The notes: a model not told the origin generated them from the sequence alone. Numbered from the stretch's first letter, positions 7,487 through 16,464 are shown. The stretch: 64,000 nt of DNA from Niallia taxi (GCF_004005475.1 NZ_RZTZ01000002.1:186001-250000), one strand, 5' to 3'. Numbers and translations are program-made.

Positions 7487-7526
7487 TTTCTTGAAGAGAA
7501 AATAACTTAATTTTCTCTTCAAGAAA
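7487..7526 (+). terminator. Long perfect inverted repeat after ysnB
   Basis: A 17-bp perfect inverted repeat (7487-7503 and 7510-7526, 6-nt loop) just after the ysnB stop. The plus strand is followed by A's rather than T's, but the arm itself ends the operon; it probably acts as terminator or 3'-protecting hairpin. Confidence 0.65.
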
Positions 7527-7544
7527 AAAAGTTTGAAAAAGATG

Positions 7545-7573
7545 TTGACTTTATATTGCCTAGAACATATAAT
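7545..7573 (+). promoter_or_regulatory. Sigma-A promoter of tRNA-Arg
   Basis: TTGACT (7545-7550), 17-nt spacer, TATAAT (7568-7573), 40 nt upstream of the tRNA. Near-consensus vegetative promoter. Confidence 0.85.
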
Positions 7574-7613
7574 AAATATTGTCCTGATGAGGACGTTAAA
7601 AAAACAAAAACAT

Positions 7614-7687
7614 GTCCCAGTAGCTCAGCCGGATAGAGCATACGCCTTCTAAGCGTACGGTCGGGAGTTCGAATCTCTCCTGGGACG
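7614..7687 (+). tRNA. tRNA-Arg (anticodon UCU)
   Basis: A 74-nt cloverleaf: acceptor stem GTCCCAG pairs with CTGGGAC, D arm with AGCTCAGCCGGATAGAGC, anticodon stem TACGC/GCGTA around loop CTTCTAA (anticodon TCT, reads AGA), and a T arm containing GTTCGAATC. The 3' CCA is not encoded. It has its own promoter and terminator. Confidence 0.97.
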
Positions 7688-7693
7688 TCCCAT

Positions 7694-7746
7694 AAAAAGC
7701 ACTTGCAAATGTTGATTTAATCAATGCTTGTGAGTGCTTTTTTTTA
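7694..7746 (+). terminator. Terminator of tRNA-Arg
   Basis: AAGCACT...AGTGCTT outer stem with additional inner pairing (ATTGA region) and a run of eight T starting at about 7738. Confidence 0.85.
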
Positions 7747-7865
7747 TGTTTTCAACGAATAACGAATAAAGAATAAAAATATTATTTACACATCTTTTAT
7801 ACATGAAGAGGATTAATGATTGATCAATATAAATCTTATGGACTTTTGTGAACACACAGGTTATG

Positions 7866-7962
7866 AAAGAGGCGAGAAATAAACGAACTTTGAGAAGAGA
7901 GGTATTTGTAATTAGTGGGAACACAAACTAAAAACTATATTTTGACTTGTCTCAGCCTCTTT
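7866..7962. repeat. Degenerate copy of the AAAGAGGCTGGGACA-bounded element
   Basis: AAAGAGGCGAG (7866-7876) is an imperfect inverted repeat of CTCAGCCTCTTT (7951-7962), differing by one base from a perfect pair. The ends resemble those of the 344-bp element at 50735-51078 (AAAGAGGCTGGGACA ... TGTCCCAGCCTCTTT). The interior, about 75 bp, is unrelated. It lies in a stretch (7747-8219) in which no gene could be supported. Confidence 0.45.
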
Positions 7963-8040
7963 AGACTTATCTATCGTTTTGTGATTGCGTATTATTTTTA
8001 AAGTGTATAAACAAAAAGATAAATGGTTACAATAAAATAG

Positions 8041-8099
8041 TAACAGTTTTTTGCACAACACTGTTAAATGCCTTACTCTTCGGAGTAGGGCTTTTTTTT
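8041..8099 (+). terminator. Tandem hairpins ending in a strong terminator, no gene upstream
   Basis: TAACAGT/ACTGTTA (8041-8066 overall) is followed by GCCTTACTC/GAGTAGGGC with a TTCG loop (8070-8090) and eight T. This is a well-formed intrinsic terminator, but no coding region precedes it for about 350 nt, so it may end a small untranslated RNA or be a relic. Confidence 0.6.
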
Positions 8100-8219
8100 A
8101 TATTTGCCAAGACATTGCACTCATCAAAGCAAACATAGCTGCTTTCCCTGTCTAGAAATACTTTTCCAACCTCCTAAAACATGGTAACATCAAATTACCA
8201 CAAAAAGGAGAATAATCAT

Positions 8220-8417
8220 ATGAAACATATAACAGCAGCTATCTACATCTCAGTAGGCTTTTTATTAGTATCTTTTAACAGCTTTGACGGCTTTTATCCT
8301 GTAGCAGGCTATAATTTTATTGTCTTTTTTATTTTTCTTTTAGGAATTGTTTATCTTGTTTCTGCTATTAAGGATTATTTGAGAAAACATTATTCAACAG
8401 AAGAGAGAAAAGGGTAG
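8220..8417 (+). CDS. Small membrane protein, unknown
   Basis: A 65-residue protein with two predicted membrane spans (about residues 5-22 and 30-50) and a short basic C-terminal tail (KDYLRKHYSTEERKG). ATG 8220 is preferred since AAAGGAG lies 9 nt upstream; the longer frame from 8181 has no ribosome binding site. Not recognised; a bidirectional terminator follows about 130 nt later. Confidence 0.65.
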   Translation: MKHITAAIYISVGFLLVSFNSFDGFYPVAGYNFIVFFIFLLGIVYLVSAIKDYLRKHYSTEERKG

Positions 8418-8548
8418 TTTTATTTTTAACGCTAGAGTATGACAAGTCCTAAAGGGAAGAAGGTATCTTCTGAATGGAACACCTAGTGATGTTAGAATCT
8501 CATTTTTCCTATTCACCAGTTTATGTATGACAGGTTCATATTAAACGA

Positions 8549-8578
8549 AAAAAAAGCATCCGATGGGTGCTTTTTTAT
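8549..8578. terminator. Bidirectional terminator
   Basis: AAAAGCATCC/GGGTGCTTTT (one wobble) with A-run and T-run on opposite sides, between the convergent small membrane gene and the ferritin-like gene. Confidence 0.8.
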
Positions 8579-9006
8579 CTTTGCGTCTTCAAAAAATATA
8601 AAAACCATACCGCATGATTTTGTTCATCCATCGCTGCTCTTTTAAATGATTCTTTAATAAAGTCATTGCTTGTGCTGTCAGCGATTGTTAAATAAAAATC
8701 TACGGTCTCCTGCTCGTCATGAAAAGCAAAATCAATACCTGAATGATAGTTATTAGGGCAAGTTTCTGTAATGACTGCTGAATGTTTTTGGCCTGTTAGC
8801 TGGGTGTAAATCGAGGAGAACACATTATAATGGTTGATTTCATCCTTACGTATTTCGCTGATAATTTGTCTTTCTCGTTTTGTCGGTGCTAATGTTTCCA
8901 GTTTTTTATAGCAGTGGATTGCAGCAAACTCACCATCTATTGCCTTTTCGATCTGTGCAGCGAGCTCCTTTGCACGCTGTTGATATAAACCATAATAATG
9001 ATTCAA
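8575..9006 (-). CDS. Ferritin-like diiron-domain protein
   Basis: The 143-residue product is predicted all-helical with a rubrerythrin/ferritin-like fold. Candidate diiron ligands are Glu in IDGEFAAIH, Glu and His in RKDEINHYN, Glu in FHDEQETVDFY and Glu/His in MDEQNHAVWF, arranged as two ExxH-type pairs plus single Glu residues. Such proteins can act in iron or oxidant handling and some are present in spores; nothing here fixes the role. ATG 9006 follows a weak GGAGCT site. Monocistronic. Confidence 0.7.
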   Translation of the reverse strand: MNHYYGLYQQRAKELAAQIEKAIDGEFAAIHCYKKLETLAPTKRERQIISEIRKDEINHYNVFSSIYTQLTGQKHSAVITETCPNNYHSGIDFAFHDEQETVDFYLTIADSTSNDFIKESFKRAAMDEQNHAVWFLYFLKTQR

Positions 9007-9129
9007 GTTATTCAGCTCCTAGCGGTTGTTATAGCTTACATTATGAAATTTATAAATATAAGGAACTTGTCTTATGTAAAAAAAGGAGCTCATGAAACGA
9101 GGAGTATTGATGAGGGTTTTCTTTTTTTC

Positions 9130-9447
9130 TTACTTTGCTGTTTTTAATGTGCGTACAAACTTAATGTTAGAACCTTTCACCTGCTTTTGAACTTTTTTAA
9201 TCCCTTCTGTACCAACTACACTGCCAAGCATACTGATGACGATACTCGAACAAATCCATTGCAAAGTATAATAAATACCAGAACCGACTAGTATATCAAG
9301 AAGCATTATTCGCTTGATAACAGTACCCTCAACTACCACAACAAGAAATGTCTTTTCGGTCTTTTTTGCCAAATAGATCACATCCTTCCTATTAAGCTTA
9401 TGTGCCTGTATGCTTGGTCTATTCAATAATAAATCATCACTTTTCAT
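9130..9447 (-). CDS. Hypothetical protein with one hydrophobic segment
   Basis: A 105-residue unrecognised product with a hydrophobic stretch (about residues 44-75, LLDILVGSGIYYTLQWICSS) and a basic C-terminal tail. No strong ribosome binding site precedes ATG 9447; an AGGAAGG site lies 11 nt before an in-frame TTG at about residue 25, which could be the real start and would give about 80 residues. Coding status is moderately supported only. Confidence 0.45.
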   Translation of the reverse strand: MKSDDLLLNRPSIQAHKLNRKDVIYLAKKTEKTFLVVVVEGTVIKRIMLLDILVGSGIYYTLQWICSSIVISMLGSVVGTEGIKKVQKQVKGSNIKFVRTLKTAK

Positions 9448-9573
9448 GCAGAGTGATGACCTAGTTTACTATTTTTTAGTTAAATGTAAATATATAACAG
9501 GAATTAACAAAAAAAGAAGGAAATATAAAACGAGAAGCTTTTTCATATTTTTAGAGAATGGGTGGGAACTGTT

Positions 9574-10095
9574 ATGGAAATAAGGACATCAAGGCTGTTG
9601 ATTCGTGAATTCAACAAAAGTGATTGGCCAAAAGTATATAGCTATACTTCAAACAGTGATGTCATGCATTACATCCCAGAAGGTGTAATGACAGAGGAGC
9701 AAACACAGCAATTTATACGTGATAATCAAGGCGAAAATGCGGAATATTTTGCTGTGATGCTAGCAGAGGAAAAGGAGCTAATAGGCCATATAGCGTTTTT
9801 TAAATATTTTGGAGTGCATACATATGAAATTGGGTGGGTGTTTCATCCTGATTTTTTTAATCAAGGCTATGCAACCGAAGCGGCAAATGCTGTTTTAGCC
9901 TATGGGTTTGAAAGTATGAAGCTCCATCGGATTATCGCCACATGTCAGCCTGAAAATGTTCCTTCTTACAGAGTGATGGAGAAAATTGGAATGAGAAGAG
10001 AAGGCTTTTTTAAAAAATGCATACCTGCAGGAGACAGTTGGTGGGATGAATATTATTACGCAGTATTAAAAGAGGAATGGGAGGGCAACTATTAA
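9574..10095 (+). CDS. GNAT N-acetyltransferase, RimJ/RimL type
   Basis: The 173-residue protein starts IRTSRLLIREFNKSD, typical of the RimJ/RimL ribosomal-protein acetyltransferase subgroup, and has the acetyl-CoA loop region in IGWVFHPDFFNQGYATEAA (R/QxxGxA variant) and the C-terminal block ATCQPENVPSYRVMEKIGM. It should transfer acetyl from acetyl-CoA to an N-terminal amine or a small molecule; target unknown. ATG 9574 is favoured, with GGGTGGG about 8 nt upstream; GTG 9562 would add four residues without a good site. Confidence 0.85.
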   Translation: MEIRTSRLLIREFNKSDWPKVYSYTSNSDVMHYIPEGVMTEEQTQQFIRDNQGENAEYFAVMLAEEKELIGHIAFFKYFGVHTYEIGWVFHPDFFNQGYATEAANAVLAYGFESMKLHRIIATCQPENVPSYRVMEKIGMRREGFFKKCIPAGDSWWDEYYYAVLKEEWEGNY

Positions 10096-10183
10096 GGCTG
10101 GATGTTTAAAGGGGCTGCATAAACAAGCTCAAGGCTTAACGTGCATGTAACCCCTAGATCCACCAGTTACAATGGAAAGCTAC

Positions 10184-10543
10184 TTACTCTGTGTTGCGCA
10201 TTAAATAGTAAATGAGCAGCTTTTGAGTATTGCTTTTCAAGCTTGTATTGTCAAAACGGTGAGGCTCATGTGCTCCTTTATAATAAAAGTTATACTCTGT
10301 AGAAATGCCGTCATTATGGCCACGCTGTACATGAAGCTGGTTCCTTTGCATATCTTTCTTGATTTTCTTTAAGTCTGATTGAACTTTCTGCATGGTATGT
10401 TCAATGAGATTTACATAGACATTTTTGATTTTGAAGGATGTATCTTCAATCTTTTTGCGGTCATATTCGAGTACTGCTAATACAAGTGCTAGATACACGG
10501 ATTGACTGATGATTTTGCGGTCGGACTCTAAAATAGCGTGCAT
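10184..10543 (-). CDS. Unknown protein in SOS-type operon with YolD-like gene
   Basis: A 119-residue protein, mostly helical and rich in Lys, beginning MHAILESDRKIISQSVYLALVLAVLE. ATG 10543 has AGGAGC 9 nt upstream, and lies 13 nt after the YolD-like stop, so the two are co-transcribed. A coiled-coil-like segment spans about residues 40-70 (HTMQKVQSDLKKIKKDMQ). In B. subtilis, LexA-controlled yolD-like genes pair with a Y-family polymerase gene; here this unrelated protein takes that place. Not recognised. Confidence 0.65.
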   Translation of the reverse strand: MHAILESDRKIISQSVYLALVLAVLEYDRKKIEDTSFKIKNVYVNLIEHTMQKVQSDLKKIKKDMQRNQLHVQRGHNDGISTEYNFYYKGAHEPHRFDNTSLKSNTQKLLIYYLMRNTE

Positions 10544-10556
10544 CTCTCGAACGCTC

Positions 10557-10865
10557 CTATTCCGCTTTTTTTGCTGAAATAAGATTTTGGAATGGCACAA
10601 AGTGAATAGAGTGCTCCATCCCCTTTATCCGAAGCTCTTTTTTGACATAATCGATGAAAATAGTCGTTCCATATAGCGAATAAATCGATTCCTCAACCTT
10701 AATTCTGTATTCAAGTGACCAGTTGTATTCCATCGCTTCATGTATAAGCATGTCAGTATCAGTGGAGAAAGCTTTAGGTGATTCTGCTTTTGTCTCTTTT
10801 ACCCCTTGTTTTGGCTGTTGCGGAAATACCATTGCAGTCCATTTTAATTTACTTTCTTTAATCAT
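10557..10865 (-). CDS. YolD-like protein
   Basis: A 102-residue member of the YolD-like family: N-terminal WTAMVFPQ (family pattern KWtaM-mlPEH), then IHEAMEYNWSLEYRIKVEESIYSLYGTTIFIDYVKKELRI, the characteristic beta-rich end. YolD-like proteins accompany DNA-damage genes such as uvrX/yqjW in Bacillus; molecular function is not established. ATG 10865 has AAGGAG 9 nt upstream; ATG 10874 abuts the site and cannot be used. Expression should be SOS-regulated through the LexA box at 10900. Confidence 0.75.
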   Translation of the reverse strand: MIKESKLKWTAMVFPQQPKQGVKETKAESPKAFSTDTDMLIHEAMEYNWSLEYRIKVEESIYSLYGTTIFIDYVKKELRIKGMEHSIHFVPFQNLISAKKAE

Positions 10866-10898
10866 AACATCCATCTCCTTTTGTTCTTTTAATATATC

Positions 10899-10950
10899 AG
10901 AACAAACGTTCTTAATCAAGGTTGATTTGGAACGTTTGTTCGTATATAAT
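10899..10950. promoter_or_regulatory. Divergent SOS promoter with two LexA boxes
   Basis: Two GAAC-N4-GTTC palindromes, the B. subtilis LexA (DinR) box core, are present: GAACAAACGTTC at 10900-10911 and GAACGTTTGTTC at 10930-10941. Each sits inside the 17-nt spacer of a promoter. Plus strand: TTGATT (10922-10927), N17, TATAAT (10945-10950). Minus strand: TTGATT (10919-10914), N17, TATATT (10896-10891). The whole region is a near-perfect inverted repeat, so LexA should shut both directions together. Confidence 0.85.
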
Positions 10951-10977
10951 ATATGCAAGAAAGGAGTGAAATATTAG

Positions 10978-11196
10978 ATGAATCGTCAGTTAGAAAGAGC
11001 ACTCAAGGAAAATCGGGCAATCGAAATCATTTATTTGAGCGGAAATGAATGTTTCTCGAAGAGGACTATTCTTGTGCGGGAGTTGAAGGGAAGCTATATT
11101 AAGGCATATTGCCTGCAGAGAAAACAGCCAAGAATATTTAAGCTGGATTCTATCCTCGCTGTATCCTTTGCAGGCACAGACAGAAAAAACGCCTAA
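10978..11196 (+). CDS. Small WYL-domain protein
   Basis: A 72-residue protein matching the core of the WYL domain: ALKENRAIEIIYLSG, a strand with an Arg, then IKAYCLQRKQPRIFKLDSI, the R-x-F-x-x-D-R/S-I end of the domain. WYL domains bind nucleic acid or nucleotide-like ligands and often regulate DNA-damage or defence genes. Here it has no helix-turn-helix. ATG 10978 has AAGGAG 11 nt upstream. The plus-side LexA promoter lies immediately before it, so SOS induction is expected. Confidence 0.75.
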   Translation: MNRQLERALKENRAIEIIYLSGNECFSKRTILVRELKGSYIKAYCLQRKQPRIFKLDSILAVSFAGTDRKNA

Positions 11197-11212
11197 AAAA
11201 AATGCTTGGCCG

Positions 11213-11623
11213 TCATTTTTTTCTTGCGATGCGAAAGCCATTGTCGATATTTTCAAAACCAACATGAGGATAATATGACATCGCATCAGGAGCCGCGAGG
11301 AGAATAAGGGCGACTTCCTCTCCGATACGCTCTTTTAATAGCTGGAGTAAAGTTTTGCCGATGCCTTCCTTTTGATAGCTTTTATCGACTGCTAAATCAG
11401 ATAGATAGCAGCAGTAGCTAAAATCCGTTACTGCCCTTGCTACCCCTACTAATTGAACCCCATTCCATGCCGTAAAAAGTATATCAGCATGATTAATCAT
11501 TTTCTGTAGCCGCGGATAGTCATCTGTGGGACGAATAAGTTTTGATGCAAGAAATACCTGGGAAAGCTGTTCTGGTGTTATTTTTTCATTGTATTTGTAT
11601 TCAATTACTGTTAGTGGATCCAT
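11213..11623 (-). CDS. GNAT N-acetyltransferase
   Basis: A 136-residue acetyltransferase. Acetyl-CoA binding is indicated by LSDLAVDKSYQKEGIGKTLLQ (Q/RxxGxG/A motif), preceded by the beta strand FTAWNGVQLVGVARAV and followed by ILLAAPDAMSYYPHVGFE. The short length and YPHxGF ending resemble the small GNATs of unknown substrate. ATG 11623 follows GGAGGTAAT. Convergent with the WYL gene; no neighbour suggests a substrate. Confidence 0.85.
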   Translation of the reverse strand: MDPLTVIEYKYNEKITPEQLSQVFLASKLIRPTDDYPRLQKMINHADILFTAWNGVQLVGVARAVTDFSYCCYLSDLAVDKSYQKEGIGKTLLQLLKERIGEEVALILLAAPDAMSYYPHVGFENIDNGFRIARKK

Positions 11624-12075
11624 ATATTACCTCCTGCAGCTTTTTCTTTATTATAAAGTGAAAAAACCAGTTATCAGCAAAAAAATGATAAAATTTCTTC
11701 AATCGGCTGAAATATTATATCGATATAATAAATGTTTTGGTTCTCAAAGGTGAACTGTATGTAAATATACACTATCCTTATATGATGAAATCTCTTAAAA
11801 CATCGTTTGTCAGTTTTTCTAATAAGTAATTTTAGATAGTAACGACAAAAAATAGGAAAAAAGGTTAGTGTAAACGGTTAAGAAATCGGTAAATGGTTAT
11901 ATTGAAGATATCAGCCCTATCGGTTTTGTAAAAAAGTTCACAAATTGTACACAAAAATGTTGGAAACGCTTACTGATTATAGTGTATACTATACATATAG
12001 TAAATTCTAACTATAAACAATTGCAGTGAAATATAGATGAAACAGATAGGAGACTATGTAAAGGAGAAGGAAAAG
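11624..12075. other. Intergenic region with small palindrome
   Basis: No gene could be supported in this 452-nt AT-rich stretch. Near its right end are ATAGTGTATACTAT (11979-11992, a perfect-armed palindrome that could be an operator) and TGGAAACGCTTACT (about 11959-11972), which matches the CcpA CRE consensus with two mismatches. Both lie upstream of the small gene at 12076 and could regulate it; this is speculative. Confidence 0.35.
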
Positions 12076-12270
12076 ATGATTTTAAAAGAGTTAGCTAGAA
12101 ACCGGAAATTAGTCATTAATTACTATAAAAATGGACTTTTACAAACATGCAAGGGCAGTGTAGAGTTGTTGAACCTTCACGAGCAAACATTAAACCTGAA
12201 GGATGAGAAAGAGAATATCCTCCAAATTAAATTATCATGGATTCATGACATTGCACCAACAGCTGGTTAA
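12076..12270 (+). CDS. Short YolD-like protein
   Basis: A 64-residue product resembling the C-terminal half of YolD-like proteins: VINYYKNGLLQTCKGSVE, then NLHEQTLNLKDEKENILQIKLSWI, i.e. the (I/V)xYYxxGxxxxxxGxI and TLxLxD strands. ATG 12076 has AAGGAG 9 nt upstream; the longer frame from 12037 lacks a site. No LexA box is seen upstream, so it is probably not in the SOS regulon. A terminator follows at once. Confidence 0.6.
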   Translation: MILKELARNRKLVINYYKNGLLQTCKGSVELLNLHEQTLNLKDEKENILQIKLSWIHDIAPTAG

Positions 12271-12286
12271 GTAAATCTAAAAATGG

Positions 12287-12317
12287 AACCGCTTTCCTTA
12301 GAGGGAGCGGTTTTTTT
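12287..12317 (+). terminator. Intrinsic terminator
   Basis: AACCGCTTTCC/GGGAGCGGTT stem with small loop and seven T. Confidence 0.88.
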
Positions 12318-12502
12318 AAAAAAGGTTGTCAGGAAATCTGACAACTTCGTATACGGAGTTCACATTATCGTATTATAATGAATTATCCATGAAGTATTGT
12401 ACTTGCTCGTACTGTGAAAAATTAGGAGTAAAAATTCAAGGGACCTGTTAAAAAAAATTTTTAGATTTTTACAAAGTACAGGCGTTATTTATTTATCAAT
12501 AT

Positions 12503-12516
12503 TGTAAGCGGTTACC
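12503..12516 (+). promoter_or_regulatory. CRE-like site upstream of ilv-leu
   Basis: TGTAAGCGGTTACC matches the CcpA operator consensus TGWAANCGNTNWCA at all fixed positions except the last. It lies about 48 nt upstream of the -35 box, the arrangement needed for activation, and B. subtilis ilv-leu is activated by CcpA from an upstream CRE. Confidence 0.6.
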
Positions 12517-12563
12517 ATCACTTTGTTTTTGTTTGAATTATCGAACAATTCTTAAAAAGGGTG

Positions 12564-12592
12564 TTGACTCTTGTTTCAAATCGGCGTAAGAT
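12564..12592 (+). promoter_or_regulatory. Sigma-A promoter of ilv-leu operon
   Basis: TTGACT (12564-12569), 17-nt spacer, TAAGAT (12587-12592). Start of the 490-nt leader containing the T-box. Confidence 0.8.
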
Positions 12593-12704
12593 AACCTCAA
12601 CAAAAGCAAAACAGAAAATAAAAAACACAGCTTAGAAAGCTATTGAAACCATTTGAAATACCGTTGTTAAGTAAGCTTATTACCTAAATAAAAGATAATG
12701 AAAA

Positions 12705-13006
12705 ATACGATGATGAGGATAAGTAGTTCTTGATTTGGGATTCCACAGAGAGCCGGTGGTTGCTGAGAACCGGTGAAGCCGATCAAGAATGAACTCACCT
12801 CTGAGTGTTGGCTTGAAACACATTTGTGCAGTAGAGCTAACCGAGTGACACGCCACTCGTTACCAAAAAAGGAACGAACTGTTCATTGAGTGCATACATG
12901 TTTTATTGTATGAATGAGGGTGGTACCGTGGAAAAGCTAAAAAAAGCCTTTTCACCCCTTTTGTCTACTTAGTTAAGTAAACATTGGGGGTGTGAAGGCT
13001 TTTTTT
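12705..13006 (+). promoter_or_regulatory. Leucine T-box riboswitch with terminator
   Basis: The T-box core GAGGGTGGTACCGTGG lies at 12915-12930 and includes the TGG(T) that pairs with the tRNA acceptor end. The probable specifier is CTC (Leu) at 12794-12796 within GAACTCACC, in the distal part of stem I. A long terminator stem follows (12944-12958 with 12987-13001, one mismatch) ending in TTTTTTT. Uncharged tRNA-Leu should stabilise the antiterminator and allow transcription into ilvB, as in B. subtilis. Confidence 0.92.
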
Positions 13007-13088
13007 ATGATATAAATCCATTTAATTACTGGTGCTGCTGGCGAAATCATTGTAAAAATTAAATCACCTTAATAAGGAGGTTATATTG

Positions 13089-14807
13089 ATGATACAGAAA
13101 ACCGCCTTTGAAGAGACGAAGGCTCAAACAAAGCCATTAACAGGGGCAGATCTTTTACTGCAAGCTTTAGAGCAGGAAAATGTGGAGTATATTTTTGGCT
13201 ATCCGGGAGGCGCGGTTCTTCCTATTTACGATAAAATATACGATTCAAAAATATTCCATGTCCTTCCGAGACATGAACAGGGCGGAATACATGCTGCTGA
13301 AGGCTATGCCCGCATATCTGGAAAACCAGGAGTAGTTATTGCCACATCAGGCCCTGGTGCCACAAATATCGTGACAGGACTTGCGGACGCGATGATGGAT
13401 TCCTTGCCGCTCGTTGTTTTCACTGGACAGGTAGCGACAGGCGTTATTGGGACAGATGCATTTCAAGAGGCAGATATTCTTGGTATTACAACACCAATCA
13501 CGAAATATAATTGTCAAATCAGAAGCTTGGAAGACATTCCAAGAATTGTAAAGGAAGCTTTCTTTATTGCAACAAGCGGAAGACCAGGGCCAGTATTGAT
13601 TGACGTGCCTAAGGATATTGCTGCAACTGTGACAGAGGTGCCTCAAGAGCAAGAAGTGGACTTGCCGGGCTATCAGCCCACTACAAAGCCAAATTATTTG
13701 CAAATCCGTAAGCTGACAGAGGCTGTCAGTGCTGCTAAAAAACCAGTAATTCTGGCAGGAGCAGGGGTTATTTTCTCAAAGGCGTCAACTGAGTTGAAGG
13801 AATATGCAGAACAGCAGCAGATTCCTGTTGTGCATACATTGCTTGGCTTAGGTGGTCTTTCGGAGGATAACAGCTTGTTTGTCGGAATGGGCGGAATGCA
13901 TGGCTGTTACGCGGCTAATATGGCATTGTATGAGTGTGATTTACTTGTAAATGTTGGTGCAAGATTTGATGACCGCTTAACAGGTAATTTGCAGCATTTT
14001 GCTCCAAATGCAATTAAGGCACATATTGATATCGATCCAGCTGAGATTGGCAAGATTATTCCGACCAAAATTCCAGTCGTAGCAGATGCGAAAGAAGCGT
14101 TGACAGAGTTAATCAATCAAAATGGAAAACGTTCCGAGCATGACGAATGGTTAAAAAAGATTGAAAATTGGAAAAACGAATACCCTTATTATTATGATGA
14201 AGATTCCGACAAGCTGAAGCCGCAGCAAATTCTTGAGCTTCTTCATACAAAAACAAATGGGGAAGCAATTGTAACAACAGACGTTGGACAGCATCAAATG
14301 TGGGCAGCACAATACTACCGCTTTAAGGATCCTAATAAATGGGTAACTTCAGGTGGATTAGGAACGATGGGGTTCGGCTTACCATCAAGCATCGGTGCAC
14401 AAATTGCCGACAAGGATGCAACCGTTCTTTCCATTAGCGGTGATGGCGGTTTCCAAATGTGCAGCCAAGAATTAGCTCTTATCAGGGAGTTGAACTTGCC
14501 GATTAAAATCATCATTTTCAATAACCAAGCATTAGGAATGGTAAGGCAATGGCAGGAATTCTTTTACGAGTCACGCTTCTCTCACAGTAAGGAATCTGTG
14601 CAGCCGTCCTTTGTCAAGCTTGCAGAGGCATATGGCATTAAAGGCTATCAAATTTCTAATATTGAGGATGCAGACAAAATATTGGATGAAGTCCTTCATA
14701 ACAGGGAGCCAGTTGTCCTAGACTTCCGTATTGATCCTAATGAAAATGTTTATCCGATGATTGCACCAGGCAAAGGTTTACATGAAATGGTGGGGATGAA
14801 ACCATGA
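13089..14807 (+). CDS. ilvB: Acetolactate synthase, large (catalytic) subunit
   Basis: First common step of branched-chain amino acid synthesis: condenses two pyruvates (or pyruvate with 2-oxobutyrate) using ThDP, FAD and Mg2+. The 572-residue product has the usual three domains: N-terminal Pyr domain with the catalytic Glu in VLPRHEQGG, a central FAD/Rossmann-like domain (about 205-340), and the C-terminal PP domain with the ThDP motif [13 protein letters not shown]...[11 protein letters not shown] 13089 has AAGGAGG 8 nt upstream. First gene of the operon, overlapping ilvN by 4 nt, so the two subunits are translationally coupled. Confidence 0.97.
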   Translation: MIQKTAFEETKAQTKPLTGADLLLQALEQENVEYIFGYPGGAVLPIYDKIYDSKIFHVLPRHEQGGIHAAEGYARISGKPGVVIATSGPGATNIVTGLADAMMDSLPLVVFTGQVATGVIGTDAFQEADILGITTPITKYNCQIRSLEDIPRIVKEAFFIATSGRPGPVLIDVPKDIAATVTEVPQEQEVDLPGYQPTTKPNYLQIRKLTEAVSAAKKPVILAGAGVIFSKASTELKEYAEQQQIPVVHTLLGLGGLSEDNSLFVGMGGMHGCYAANMALYECDLLVNVGARFDDRLTGNLQHFAPNAIKAHIDIDPAEIGKIIPTKIPVVADAKEALTELINQNGKRSEHDEWLKKIENWKNEYPYYYDEDSDKLKPQQILELLHTKTNGEAIVTTDVGQHQMWAAQYYRFKDPNKWVTSGGLGTMGFGLPSSIGAQIADKDATVLSISGDGGFQMCSQELALIRELNLPIKIIIFNNQALGMVRQWQEFFYESRFSHSKESVQPSFVKLAEAYGIKGYQISNIEDADKILDEVLHNREPVVLDFRIDPNENVYPMIAPGKGLHEMVGMKP

Positions 14808-15322
14808 AAAGAATAATCAGTTTAACAGTCATGAATAAATCTGGTGTATTAAACCGGATTACCAATTTGTTTTCAAAAAGAAACTATAATATTGAAAGCA
14901 TTTCGGTTGGTCATACGGAGCAAGAAGGTATATCCAGAATTACATGTGTTGTTCATGTAGAGAGTGAGAATGTCATCGAGCAGGTGACAAAGCAGCTCAA
15001 TAAACAGGTCGACATTTTAAAGGTTGTGGATATTACTGACCAGGCAATTGTGGAAAGGGAGCTTGCCTTAATTAAGGTACTGGCAACACCAGCCACTAGA
15101 AATGAGCTGTACTCCTTAATTGAGCCTTTCCGAGCATCTGTAATTGATGTGAGCAAAGAAAGCTTAGTCATTCAGATTACTGGTGAAGCATCTAAGATAG
15201 AAGCATTCATTGAGCTGATAAGACCATACGGAATCAAAGAGATTGCGAGAACTGGCACCACCGCATTCCCGCGTGGGTCTCAGAAAAACTCTAGTCAAAG
15301 AAACCATTACTCTATTGTTTAA
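14804..15322 (+). CDS. ilvN: Acetolactate synthase, small (regulatory) subunit
   Basis: Regulatory partner of IlvB, carrying valine feedback control. The 172-residue product opens with an ACT domain ([32 protein letters not shown], residues 4-35) and has the C-terminal ALS_ss_C domain ([12 protein letters not shown]...[11 protein letters not shown]...[20 protein letters not shown]). The start ATG overlaps the ilvB stop (ATGA). Called ilvH in B. subtilis. The length is as expected for the family. Confidence 0.97.
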   Translation: MKRIISLTVMNKSGVLNRITNLFSKRNYNIESISVGHTEQEGISRITCVVHVESENVIEQVTKQLNKQVDILKVVDITDQAIVERELALIKVLATPATRNELYSLIEPFRASVIDVSKESLVIQITGEASKIEAFIELIRPYGIKEIARTGTTAFPRGSQKNSSQRNHYSIV

Positions 15323-15326
15323 TTAA

Positions 15327-16391
<1,065 letters not shown>

Positions 16392-16432
16392 GACCTTTTA
16401 TAAATAAACTACTATCTTATAAGCAGTAAAAA

Positions 16433-16464
16433 GGACGGTGCAGGAGTTAAATCCTGGGCCGTTC
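16433..16464 (+). other. Stem-loop between ilvC and leuB
   Basis: A 13-bp stem (one mismatch, two G-U pairs) between 16433-16445 and 16452-16464 with no U-tract. In B. subtilis the ilv-leu mRNA is processed and the ilvC segment is protected by a stem-loop at its 3' end; this hairpin is in the matching place. It is also the only structure at the point where leuA is missing. Confidence 0.55.

Noticed and set aside
7747-8219. Integrated mobile island at tRNA-Arg
   Set aside because: No integrase, no repeat of the tRNA 3' end, and no phage or plasmid genes follow; only a degenerate repeat and terminators.
9562-9573. GTG 9562 as the start of the acetyltransferase
   Set aside because: No ribosome binding site; ATG 9574 has GGGTGGG at a suitable distance and matches the family start.
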